The translations under genes were made by a program, and so were the position numbers. A stretch of 64,000 nt of DNA from Alnus glutinosa (lineage: Eukaryota; Streptophyta; Magnoliopsida; Fagales; Betulaceae). The notes under the pieces are model-generated. The model saw only the letters and a program-made list of their open reading frames with translations. It had not been told where the DNA came from and searched no databases. The stretch covers positions 24,921,044 to 24,985,043 of the forward strand of contig NC_084887.1 of the NCBI RefSeq assembly GCF_958979055.1, in the 5' to 3' direction. This document shows positions 10,621 to 21,846 of this stretch, one piece after another. Within the stretch, counting starts at the first letter, position 1; each line of letters begins with the position of its first letter.

Positions 10621-11584
10621 TTATTACTTTATCTTTTCATACAAGTGTATATATATATATTTCTTTCTACCTTAGCAAAAAAGGTGTCTGGAGCCTTCTA
10701 GCGTTATATGCATGTGGTTGATTTTTTTTTTTTTTGGTTTTTCGCGTCTAATATTCAAAAAGTGACAACAGATCGATCGATCGACCCCCTCAAAGTATCC
10801 AATTGTGGCACAAAGACCCTCTGTCAATTTTTCCGCCTCTTTGGATGGAAATTTAGTTAGGTGCACGTGACATTTCATACCTCAACTCTCAAAATAGACG
10901 TCGGGGTAAAGTGTGTTAAAAAAAAAAAATACTTGAAAAGAAGTTAAATGCAAAAGAAAAAAAGAACAAAAAAAAAAAAGAACAAAAATCAAAACACAAA
11001 AGCAAAAAAGAAAAAGAACAAAAAAAGAAAAAAAGAAAAAATGGAGTGGTCAGGCCACCCCTTTTGGCCCAATGTGGGTGGCTCCCTATGGCCGGACTGG
11101 GGTGGCTGAATCACCCCATGAGAAATGGGATGGCTAAAACTACCCAAAAGCATTTTTAAGAATTCAGGTCTGAGAAAGTCACGTGTGCCGCACATAACTG
11201 ACTTTCTATTCAAAGAAACAGAAAAAATTGACGCTAAGGTCTTTTTTGGGACAGTTAGATAGTCTGAGAGAGTTGGTAGTCACTTTTTGAATATTGGACA
11301 AAAAAAAGAAAAAAAAAAGTGGATACTTCGGGAGGTAGAGTTTTTTTTTTTTTTTGCAAAATTTTAGTCTCCATCTTTCTTTAATCAATAATATAAAGCC
11401 AAGTTTAGGGGAAAAAAAATATTGACTTCAATAATACCCATATTCTCCCTTGGCAATTCAACTTCAATAATATATTAGGTATATACTCTCCAAAATTAAA
11501 ATGAAGGAAAGATATTAATTTGGGCAGTAAAAAGAAAGAGCAATGATATCTTCACAACCTCTCATACCCAACTCTCACACAACC
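10621..11584. repeat. Inverted-repeat remnants and poly-A/T tracts
   Basis: TATTCAAAAAGTGAC with nearby CAAAGTATCC (about 10752-10800) reappears inverted as GTCACTTTTTGAATATTGG and GGATACTTCG (about 11279-11330), suggesting a decayed foldback element. A-rich tracts lie between, and a GGTGGCT/CCACCC block near 11040-11120 resembles that in the 7473-8763 element. No gene was seen. Confidence 0.4.
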
Positions 11585-11632
11585 CTCTCACATTGTGTGG
11601 GTCCCACGTATAGGACCCACACAATGTGAGAG
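11585..11632. repeat. Perfect 20-bp hairpin
   Basis: CTCTCACATTGTGTGGGTCC is followed by an 8-base loop and its exact reverse complement. The flanks continue as weaker inverted repeats (CACAACC / GGTTATGTG). Probably the core of a small MITE. Confidence 0.7.
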
Positions 11633-11732
11633 AGGGGGTTATGTGGGAGAAAAAAAAAAAAAAGTTTCCTGACTGATCGATTCAGTTATCACAAATTTTG
11701 CTTCATATGTGTCGTGTGATTTACTTTTATTA

Positions 11733-12105
11733 GAGTACTAGCAACAGACACCCAACTATTTTTCTTAAATTTAGAAAACAAAATTACTTTTTGCAACAAT
11801 ATCTAAAAACATTCTACAATAACTTTCCTTAATTTTTCCCTAAACCATTAAAATATATATATATATATATACTTTATTTTTTTCTTTCATTTTATTATTG
11901 GAAGGAGAAGAGAGGAGAGAGAATCGAGTTTATGATTATAATAATAATTGGGAATGCTACAGTGTTTCTCAGTGCATTGAAATTCTCAATGCTTAGGAAA
12001 TTTGTTGCAGGTATTTTCTGTGATTTTTATTTTTTTTTATTTTTTTTATTACATTTTCCCTATATTTAAGGAAGGGAATCACCTATAAACTTGCTACTAG
12101 TGCTC
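11733..12105. mobile_element. Tourist/PIF-Harbinger-like MITE
   Basis: Ends GAGTACTAGCAAC and (complement) GAGCACTAGTAGCAAG are imperfect inverted repeats, bounded by TTA on both sides (11730-11732 and 12106-12108), the 3-bp target typical of PIF/Harbinger elements. The interior is AT-rich and non-coding. A 3-bp TSD can occur by chance, so the superfamily is moderately supported. Confidence 0.55.
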
Positions 12106-12108
12106 TTA

Positions 12109-13305
12109 GCATGCATGGTCTAGGTGCATGGTCTAGGTGAAACGCTTTATTTTGAACTTCATATACGTAATTGTAAGATGAGTTTTTTTTAAAAAAAAAT
12201 TTTTACCTTATTTTTTCTAAGCAAATAATTAAGGAAAGGGTACATGGATTAAAAAACCAAAAATGTGGTGGGTTCCTAACAATAAAGTCAATAATGAAAA
12301 ATACAACCAAATGATAACACTGACGGTTCCGAACATAATGTGTTGAGATAGCACAGACCGATTTCCAGCAAATGTCTCCACGTCAAGAATAAACCACTTA
12401 GACACAAGGAGACTAGATCCCACAAAACGAAAGATTAAAAAAAAAGAAGAAGAAGAAGAAGAAGAAGAAGAGAAGCAAAAAGCAAGAAGAAGAAGGAGAA
12501 GAGAAGAAGAAGAAAGAAGAAGAAGAAGAAGAGGAGAAGCAAAAAGCAACAAAATGCATAAGAGTTCAACAAAACATCCCAAAATAGCAGCAACGTTGGA
12601 TTCGGGAAGAAGGCGGCAACCAGGGGAGCAAGGGAAATATGCGCGGGCGAGTGAGATCCACAAGCTAGCGCATGGAGGCCAGACGATGGTGTTGAGGGCG
12701 GCAAAGAGTAGCGAAGAGATCAGGGAGGATGTAGAGAGGCACGTCGATCAATGGTGGAAAACGACTGAAAGAGACATATTGATCTACATAAAAAAAAAAA
12801 TCCGATCATCAAACCATTTTTGAGATAGACGGGAAGCAAGACGGTGTGTTATAGACGATCATGTGGAAGCTTCTTATTTACGATTCTATATTATCTCTAT
12901 CTAAATCATTTTTTTTCTTTATTATTATTAGATTTTTTTTTTTTTTTTGAAATTATTATTATTAGATTCTTGATGTTGTAATTGTCTAAACAGGGCCGGC
13001 TAGACTACATTGGTGATAGAATGGAAGGAGATTCAGAAGCAAGCTAGAGCAATAAAAGGAAGAATAAAAGTTGTTTCTTGTTATTGAAGAATAAGATTGA
13101 TGCAATTAATTGTACGTTATATATATGTTTTTCTCAAATTTGTTTGTACCAAATTAAGGAAGCTATATATATATATATATATAATATGGATCTGGATCAT
13201 ATTGGGCATACTTGTTCGATCTTGCCAAAAATCATACCTATTTTGTATCTTAATCGATATAATTACCATTAAAAGTGCATAATTAATTTCTCATCACATA
13301 TTGCA

Positions 13306-13344
<39 letters not shown>

Positions 13345-14114
13345 CTCATATACCTTTCTCACCAGTCAATAAAACGGTACAAAAATGTGAATCAGAAAAG
13401 AAACATAACTTGAGACTCAAGCCAAAATCATTCAAACCATCAACACCAAAAAAAAAAAAACTCACTAAATTAATGGCAGTGACTAGTGAGGGGCATATTT
13501 GGGAAATGTCGCGTAGGGGACCAAAAATGATTGGAGAGCTCACGTGAGACCCAACACGTCTGGTAATTATTATTAATTTATTCCCTCTCTCTTCTACTCT
13601 GAAATGTTGCACGCATAACAGATTTTCGCACCGCATTCTGTCTACAACCATCTCTTTTTCTCGAGAAAATATTCAGCGAAAAGGTCTGCTATATCTATAT
13701 ATAATTATATATATATGTATGCTTTGTTTCTTCTTTTTTTGTTTCCCTTTCGCTCGCATTCCTCCGATCGATGATGGTTCTTGGTTTCTGATCTGGATTT
13801 GATCCACAAATTTACGTTTGGGCCGGCTCGTACATTTCACAATTAAGGTATGTACCTGTACCTGTTTTTGCTTCTGAATTTGTATCTCTGAGTTGAGCTC
13901 TGCAAATTTTCCTAGTTTCGTCACCGTTAGCTTCTTCTTACACAGCCGCAGTACTTTGATATCTTACTATACGTAGAAACTGTCCAAGCTAGCAAAATAA
14001 AGCAACAAAAAAGCTCCAAATTTCTAAATTCGTCACTTCATCTTTTGCAGTTCTCAGTCATGAATTTTTATAAACCACATTTTGCTCTGTGTTCTTTGTG
14101 TAGATCTCACAGTC
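12109..14114. other. Intergenic and 5' leader region of the DYAD-like gene, with simple repeats
   Basis: A (GAA/GAG)n purine tract runs about 12437-12540, and a (TA)n microsatellite about 13308-13341. The frames at 12229-12823 are products of the purine tract. A possible 5'-UTR donor (AAGGTATGTA near 13850) and an acceptor (TTTGTGTAG ending 14103) just before the DYAD-like ATG suggest a leader intron. Confidence 0.45.
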
Positions 14115-14163
14115 ATGGAGGAAAGCTTGTGTGAATTTGAACCTGCACCAGCCATTGTAATCT

Positions 14164-14194
<31 letters not shown>

Positions 14195-17100
14195 ACTTTG
14201 TTAGGTTCTCTCACTTTGCCTGTAGGCTGTCGCTCTCTCTCACTCACGCATCTCAGCACTCCCACTCTCGCCCTTGGAACGGTTAGAGTGAGACCGGTAG
14301 CCAATCCGACGGTGCGTGGGATTTATTGTCTCCTGCACGCTCTACAAACGCGCGTGAATGTCGCCCGAGCTAGTTTGTTACGGCTTTGTTCGTGCACATG
14401 TCGTAGCTAAAGAACAAATTAACGTAGAAATTAATAATAATAAAAAGAAATAAATGGGAGAAGATTATAATAATTACGAAAAACCGCATGCATGGCATGG
14501 CAAGATAATATCACCGTTCCTACAATTAAAGCAAAGCAGAGTATTTTCTCTGACGATTTGTTTGTGCGTGTGTGAGTACTGTGACTAGGCCAGATGATGG
14601 GAGCTAGAGAGTAGGCGTATAGTGTAAAAGTGTGTGTATGTATGTTTTACTGATCACCGGAATAATTGGGTATTTTGTACGTGGTGTGTGTGTGTTCGTC
14701 GTCTTTTGGTTTTTCTTTGGGCAGGAAATGGAGTACTTGGAGGATTTGGCCAGACATACACTGCCCAGAAGTTCTTCCATTTGTTCCCTACTTGGTAAGA
14801 CACCATCAACACCCCCTCCTGATACGTATCGTTTTTTCACATCCCGCATATGCCCCTCCCCGTCCTTTTTGCATCAAATTTACACCGACGTATGTCCCCC
14901 CCTCACACAAACACTCCAAAATGTGGACTAACCCGTTTGTGCCTTTCTTCGCATTGCAGAGGCTTTAGAGGCCGTAGAGCACATCAGAGTGGGTTCTTTC
15001 TATCAGATCGACCACTCCAAGCTCACCCCTCAAACCCCAGATCAGCTTAGCTCAATCCGGGTCGTCATGGTACGTTTCATATTCCATATATATTTATTTG
15101 TCATTTTTTCAAATGTTTTGTGGGCTTTTTTTATATTGATGATTGGTGGGGATATATATTGCAGGTGAGCGAGAAGACGGAGCTTAAGGTAGCAGTGAGG
15201 TACCCAAGCACTTACTCTCTTCGTACGCACTTCAGCGATGGGAACGCTGGGAAACCGGAGGGGAAGAAGCTCCCTGCCCTGAGCGAGAAATACACAATGG
15301 GTTCAGACCTGGCTGGAGACCTGCTTTACCGAAGAATAACACCTCAGGAAATTGCAGAAAAGCGGAACTCATGGAGCTTCTGGTTGGTGCCTTCTGCGGT
15401 GGCTGAGAAAGACTCAGGCCCAGACTTGAGGACTAGGCTCAGGAATGCGGTTTCTAAAAACGGTTTGTGCTTCTCTGAGCTCAGACTCGCTGGTATGGCC
15501 CAGTGGGGTAAGCGTAAGCAGGTCCGGTTTCTAGGCAATATCATAGAGCAAAATGTTGAAACTTTATCGAGGAAGGCCAAAGATGAGGAAGAAGAAGGGA
15601 GAGGAGATGAGGATGAGATAGAGGAAGTTGAAGGAGAAGGTCTATTTAAGGTAGAGTCGTCTAAGACAAGGAAGAATCTTAAGAGAAAGTGCCATGATTC
15701 AAGCAGAGCTCAAAAACCCAAAACAGCAAAGCATGAGAAGCAATGCCAGATTCAGGTTTGCAATCAGAGTAAGAGGAAAAAGCTCAAAGAATCCATTGAA
15801 AGATGGTCTATGGAGAGGTGAAGACAGAGGACTGGACAATGATAATGTTAAAGCTTAGTAATTTTGTCATTTTTTTTATTTTTTTATTTTTTTATTTTTC
15901 TGTTTGTTAAGTTGGTTTAGGAGTTGGCATTTTAATTAATTAATGGGTGAAATTGTATTTGTGAAGGTATAAGTTGGCTGAGAAGAACATGTTGAAGATT
16001 TTGAAGGCCAAAGGAGCTGTCTTTGGGAACCCTATATTAAGGCCAGCTCTGAGAACGGAGGCAAGGAAGCTCATCGGCGATACTGGTTTATTAGACCATT
16101 TGCTGAAGCATATGGCTGGAAAAGTGGCGCCGGGTGGGGCTGAGCGGTTCCGGCGGCGGCACAATTCTGAAGGGGCCATGGAGTATTGGCTGGAGTGTGC
16201 TGATCTAGTAAATATCAGAAAGGAAGCTGGGATTCAGGACCCTTATTGGACTCCACCACCTGGATGGAAGCCTGGAGATAACCCCTCTCAGGATCCCATT
16301 TGTGCCAGAGAGCTAAGGGAGCTCAAGGAAGAAATTGCCAAAATGAAAAAGTACTGACCTTTTTCTTCGTATCATTGATGTAAAATGTGCCATTTCTCTT
16401 TTCAGTTGTGAACTTTATCTGTCCTTTTGTAGGTATACATTATGGATCTTACTAGTAACCTTTTGCTCGTTATCACTGCTCTTACTTCGGCCCTTTTCTT
16501 TTTTGGAGTTGGTCTTATTGTGTCTTTTGTCTTGCTGAACAAAACAGGGATATGCAGGAGCTAGTGACCAAGGAGCCAGAGGACAATCTAGCTATTGTCC
16601 CTGTCCCAACCTCTTCTGTGACGAGTCTTAAATGGGATCTTAAAGGCTCATTGATTCCATTGAAGGTGAGTGGACAAGTTTTAGGATGGATTGATTTCTA
16701 TCTTTAATTGCGGTCGTTCAGCTTGATGGTGCCTCTTTTAGTTAACTATGTGTGTAATGTTTTCACAGGAAATGCATATTGAATTGATGAATAGGAAATC
16801 TAAGATTGAAAAACAGCTGATGGAAATTTCACAATTCTTGAGCAGAATGGAGGTACCAAACCTTGAACCTACCCCTTAGTTCTGAATGTTTTGTTGATTG
16901 AAAGTGTATGCTATGATCTGAGCTTTTTGTTGTGAAGCACGTGATAATTACGGTCAGACCAGTGGTATCCAAATTTGGGACATGACCCACATGCTGATGC
17001 ATGAAATTCTCCTATTCCTCAATGCATCGTCAGTCTGAATTAAGTCTCATATTGGTGAACAATTGACTCTCACATCCTTTGATCAGAGGAAAAAAAACAT

Positions 17101-18365
17101 CCTAAACTTGAATCGTTCTTTGATTCTTAATCTATTGTAAAAGGATCGAGAAAGTTGGTCCCCCTTTAACCAGAGTCAATGAAATGGGCAAAAAATCCCC
17201 TCCCCTTCATTTATGGGTAGTTATAGTTAGGATGATCTGATGATGTAGTGGACATGAATTAATTAATACGTGATCAGCAGCTGTTTTAATACCTTGTCAC
17301 TGTAAATGATGTATTAATTTGATGAACGGAATGATATAAGTATTGCACACAACATCATAATTACATGTATATCATCAATGATGGTGTTGAATGATGAAGC
17401 TGGGATCATTGCATTCATGCAGGAGCAAATGGGGATGCTGAAATCAACATTGGAGGAACCAATCATGTCTGAAGCAGTGGCGCCACCGCCATTATTGATA
17501 GGATCGCCAATAACAACATCCGACAATGAAAGAGAGAGAAAAGAGTTGGAACAAAAGAACAAATCAGCAATCAAATCAATTGAAGAGCAAAAGGCCGGGG
17601 GTAAGTGGGGGGACAAGAAGGCAGCAGTGACAGCAACAGAGGACAAGGCAGCAAAGATAGAAAGGCTAAAGAGCGGGTTCAGGATTTGCAAGCCACAGGG
17701 TACCTTCCTGTGGCCAAACATGGCCATGTCCCCTCAGTCGTCTGTGGTCAACCTTGAAGACTTCCTAGCTGTCCGAACCCCACCCTCAGCCTCTTCCGCG
17801 ACCTCAGCAACCCACTTCCTCCAGCTTCCATGGAACCCCCACCCAGCTTCACCTATCAAACCATTGGCTGAGAAGCTCCCTGTCAGCAATGTCGGCATTC
17901 TTGACAGTGTCACTAAACCCGCCCCATCTCCTCCTCCTCCACCTGAGACCCCCGAAACCACTTTCAAGAGCTGTGTCATCAACCTCAATGAGCCCCCTCA
18001 GATCCAACACAGTGACACTGGCTTCTGTGGGACAATCACCTACCAAAGACGGCACCATAACTTGACGTCCGATGCTTCAATGCCACGTGTGAGCATCTCT
18101 CAGTCCTAGCTTGTCTCTTCCAATTCTATTTATCTCAATTCCTTCAAAGAAAGTGATCATCCTTTCATGTGCTTTTACTTTACTTTATATACAGTTGGTA
18201 ATGGGTAAGAATGAAGACGAGGGAACAGAAGCAAAGGATATGACGAGCAATTGTGATGAGCAGCAGCAAACCCCTTGTGGTTGCTCCTCTTCCACCTCCA
18301 ACTCCTCGTGGTTGGCTATGGCTACTTCCAACCCGTCTTATTTGGAAAAGTCCAATCGGGGTTGA
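14115..18365 (+). CDS. DYAD/SWITCH1/AMEIOTIC1-like meiotic regulator, nine exons
   Basis: Exons: 14115-14156, 14725-14794, 14960-15069, 15165-15817, 15967-16350, 16548-16665, 16769-16852, 17423-18088, 18195-18365. All junctions are GT-AG and phases close to 2298 nt (765 aa plus stop). Family signatures are an N-terminal block (VGSFYQIDHSKL, SSIRVVMVSEKTEL), a central block (SWSFWLVPSA, NGLCFSELRLAGMAQWGKRK) and a winged-helix-like block after exon 4 (ILKAKGAVFGNPILRPALR, DTGLLDHLLKHMAGKV, DPYWTPPPGWKPGD). Predicted coiled coils lie at about 405-430 and 460-500, with a Pro/Ser-rich tail. Known members act in the nucleus of early meiocytes; Arabidopsis SWI1 protects sister-chromatid cohesion against WAPL and maize AM1 is needed for meiotic entry. 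Whether this is the DYAD orthologue or a paralogue cannot be told here. A (CT)n run lies in intron 1. Confidence 0.92.
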
Positions 18366-19109
18366 TTGGTTTTAATTTGCCTAATCACATCATTTATATA
18401 TAGTGAAGTTTAATAAATTGATACAAGTCGATCTTCCTAGGGAATATAACAATATACTATAATTACAGTACTTGTGGACAGTATATCAAACTTGCAATAG
18501 GGGAATAGGGGAGAATTAAATATTGGGTGTGCGGGTTCTGGAAAGAGAAATTGACACACTCGTACGTATATGTCTCTTTTGGAAGAAGGAAAGGTTTAAA
18601 AAGACAAAGTTATAGCTACGTACGTGTAATGAAATGGTGATTATATATGTTGCTCTTTTTTGGAAGAATACGTATATATATAATATAGTAATAATAATGT
18701 CTCATTGGCTCTTTTATGTACATGTTGGTACTTCAATTTTGGATACTTGCCATGCAATGATACAAAACAAATAGATTCACTGCGATTGAACATATTATAA
18801 TTCATAAAAGAAAAAGAAAAAGAAAATATTTAAGTCCAATCTATATATCTAGACTAGGGGTAGGGGTGAGTAATTAAATTATGAGTTAAAAAAATGATGT
18901 GACTTGTGACTTGTGACTCGTGACTCAACTAAGTTAAAATGCGAGGTGGCAAACAACAAAATGGCAATGGCTATTCTTTAATTTCAACAGGGGAGAAAAC
19001 AATTAAAGTGTTCCAAAAAAAAAAAAAAAAAAAAAAAAAAGAGTTTGGAGGCCTATTCATGAGTAGTGGAACAAACTTCGATAATGGATTTCAGTTAACT
19101 TGTATTATA
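18366..19109. other. DYAD-like 3' UTR and intergenic spacer
   Basis: AT-rich, with (A)n at about 19015-19040. No further coding exon continues after the TGA at 18363-18365. Confidence 0.5.
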
Positions 19110-19292
19110 GGATAGTGATTGGGAGGAGGCCAAATGACCGGCTCTTTCCCCCCTTTAATATTAAAAAAATCACTTTCAATCCACTTTTTGTCTTTTATAT
19201 TATTTTATTCTTTTTTTTTAAATTGAAAGTGATTTTTTTAATATTAAAGGGGGGGAGAGAGCCGGTCATTGGCCTCCCCCCAATCACTACCC
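19110..19292. mobile_element. Mutator-type hairpin MITE, exact 9-bp TSD
   Basis: TGTATTATA flanks the element exactly (19101-19109 and 19293-19301). The arms, starting GGATAGTGATTGGG and ending with CACTACCC, are inverted repeats of about 70 bp with few mismatches and a T-rich loop of about 40 bp. Transcribed, it would fold into a long hairpin. Confidence 0.88.
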
Positions 19293-19301
19293 TGTATTAT
19301 A

Positions 19302-20925
19302 AACTCCGGCAAAATTCATACATCATTTTGCAATTTTAAAAACAATTTGTGTTATATTTGAAAAGGCACTTGAAGTAGGCTGAAATCACAATGGAATTAC
19401 ACGCCAAAGCAAATTTGGGACAGGAACAAAGAAAAACAAGTATATTCCACATCTTCAAATTCTCATGGACTCACGGTCTCGTACGAGACCTCTCTCTCTC
19501 TCTCTCTCTCTCTCTCCCCTATGTTTTCCATACGACTATACGAGACCAAACCTTGCGAAAATTCCCTTCTTGTTGCTTTTTGGGGAGGAGGGAGGAGCTT
19601 GGATCCTTCCTCCTTTCCCCTACTGCCCTGTTTCTAGTTTTTTTCGCACATTCTTGCTCTTATTTTTTCTTTACTTCTCTTTGCAACTTGGGAGCTCGAT
19701 TTGCTGTATTCAGCCATTCTCCTCCATGCACGTGCCCTATCGACCCACTCCCCCCCGGTGTCTTCCACTCCTCCCCAGCTACTTTGCCTCCGCGCATGTC
19801 AGTCACATGCCACCACCAAATCATATAGTTTTTAGGTGCACGAGCATGACTTTGGCTTCTTGCTCCTTCCTAATGTCGGATCTCCATAGTTGGGCTTGGG
19901 CTGCTGGTTTTGGCTATAGTGACCCCCATAAATGGTTGCAGAAGGTTTTGAGGTGTCCTACGGACATCAAGGCGGTGCATCGCCCATGCATCTCAATTCC
20001 AACAGGTTTCAATGCACTTTTTCCAGATGTAGCTTTAAAAGTTTGTTTGTTGCTGCAGTCGTTTCTACTATCAAAACCTTCTGTTGACTGCCACATCAAA
20101 CCGCTGAGTGGGGCAGCTTTCCTCTTGGCCAGAGCCAAAACCCAAATGGACTGAGTCAAATTTTTGGCTAATACCTAATAGTTTTAGGATCTATTTAAGC
20201 TGCGTTGGTTGGTTTCCGTGAGTGTTTGTTGTGTTTGCCACCTTATTTTGTGATGGATGGATGCCTGATATATCATCCCTTCCCCTTCTCCCTTTGTAAT
20301 TGCTTAGAAAAAAAAAACAAAGAAAAAAAAGAGAAAGAAATCTCATGGTCTCACCGTCCACTTTTATAGCCAATCAAATAGGTACTTTTCCCCAAAAAGA
20401 ATATAGGGATATCTGGGTCCATCAAACACCATTAACTGCCCTTCTAATTTGCATGAGGATACAATGGCAAAGTGCCAACCTTTTCTACATTATCCCATCG
20501 ATAACAATACATGTAAGTTTTCCCTTGGCCAGTTACCACAAAAAATTAAAATTAAAAATTTTTTTTAAAAAAAAAAAGAAGAAGAAAAAGAGAAAAGAAA
20601 GAAAGAAAGTTTCATATTGTCTGTAGATAAGATCGCTTCTGGTCCTAGCTTAGACTTCACATGCACAGGCAGACATATGAAAAATGTTGACCAATGAACC
20701 CTTGCAAGTGATCTAGCCAGGTCATTCCTGAGCAATATAAGCTTATGGCTGGAAAAAAAAAAAGTACATATAATAAAATAAAATAAAAGTGGACCAAGCT
20801 GCCCCTTAAGTATCTCTATTACTGCTGATTGACAGAAAAATTACAACATTTCAATCATTCTTGCAAAATTGAATCAATGCAATCCAGGAAAGAAAAAAAG
20901 AAGAACAAAAAAAAGAATTCAAACA
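19302..20925. other. Intergenic, possible retroposed 3' end, KAPA-synthase 3' flank
   Basis: The segment at about 20150-20310, ending TGTAATTGCTTAG plus poly-A, looks like the 3' end of a retroposed sequence. The frames at 19391-19828 and 19465-20154 share a (CT)n start, overlap in different frames and have no domain I recognise. Two A-rich tracts lie at 20308-20340 and 20555-20605. Confidence 0.4.
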
Positions 20926-21764
20926 CTACAGCCTTGCATATCCAATTGAGATTTGGTAGCCAATATCTTGGAAATCAATGCAGTGCGAGAGTGCAGTGGT
21001 GAGCTTCTTCAGATCATCCATTGTGTGCACTGCACTCAGAGCTACCCTAAGCCTAAGCAGGGGGAAAAACGAAATTAAAAAGATAAATTAGTGCATTGGA
21101 AAAAAATAATAATAATAATAAAGGAATCACATCCAGAATAGAATGTCAAATGGTAACTAGAAACTCAAATCTGACTATAATTAATGGCTTTGCTTTCGAC
21201 ATCCAAACTTCGACAAGAATGAATTAGCCCTAATATTAACTGTTGTTCAATAGCTTTAACTCCTCTTATCTTCTTCCGCTGTCATCTTTTACAAATCCAT
21301 ATGCATATGCATTTCCACTAAATAACATGACTTGTATTAACTAGCCTTTTATGCAATCGGTTTGAGTAAATGCAATCCCATGTTTTCAGTCAACCTTAAC
21401 AAACATTCCTAAGCCAAACTGGAGGGACAAGGGCCACAAATTTTCCGATAAAGGCGGTGGACACATGGGAACCGCACCCGAATATTTAGGGGTGAGCACC
21501 AAATTGCAATCCCTGTAGTTGATGACTAAGAGCATGCAATAGCATCAATTTCAGAAGATAAGATCAACAAGATACATACAGCACAACTAAATAATTATGC
21601 TCAGATCAAACCAAACAAAAGCATGATGAAGAGCACACAACAAACCTGCATGAGTTGGGAGGCACTGTTGGGGGTCTGATTGCAGTTACATGGAAGCCAG
21701 ATCTCAACAAATGGCTGTTACAGAATGACCAACATTCAGTAGCTGTTTTAGCAATGACCATAAT

Positions 21765-21846
<82 letters not shown>

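Noticed and set aside
12229..12823. Leu/Ser-rich and basic open frames
   Set aside because: Created by the GAA/GAG purine tract read on each strand.
19391..20154. Overlapping frames of 145 and 229 aa
   Set aside because: Both begin in a CT microsatellite, share sequence in different frames and show no recognisable protein family.
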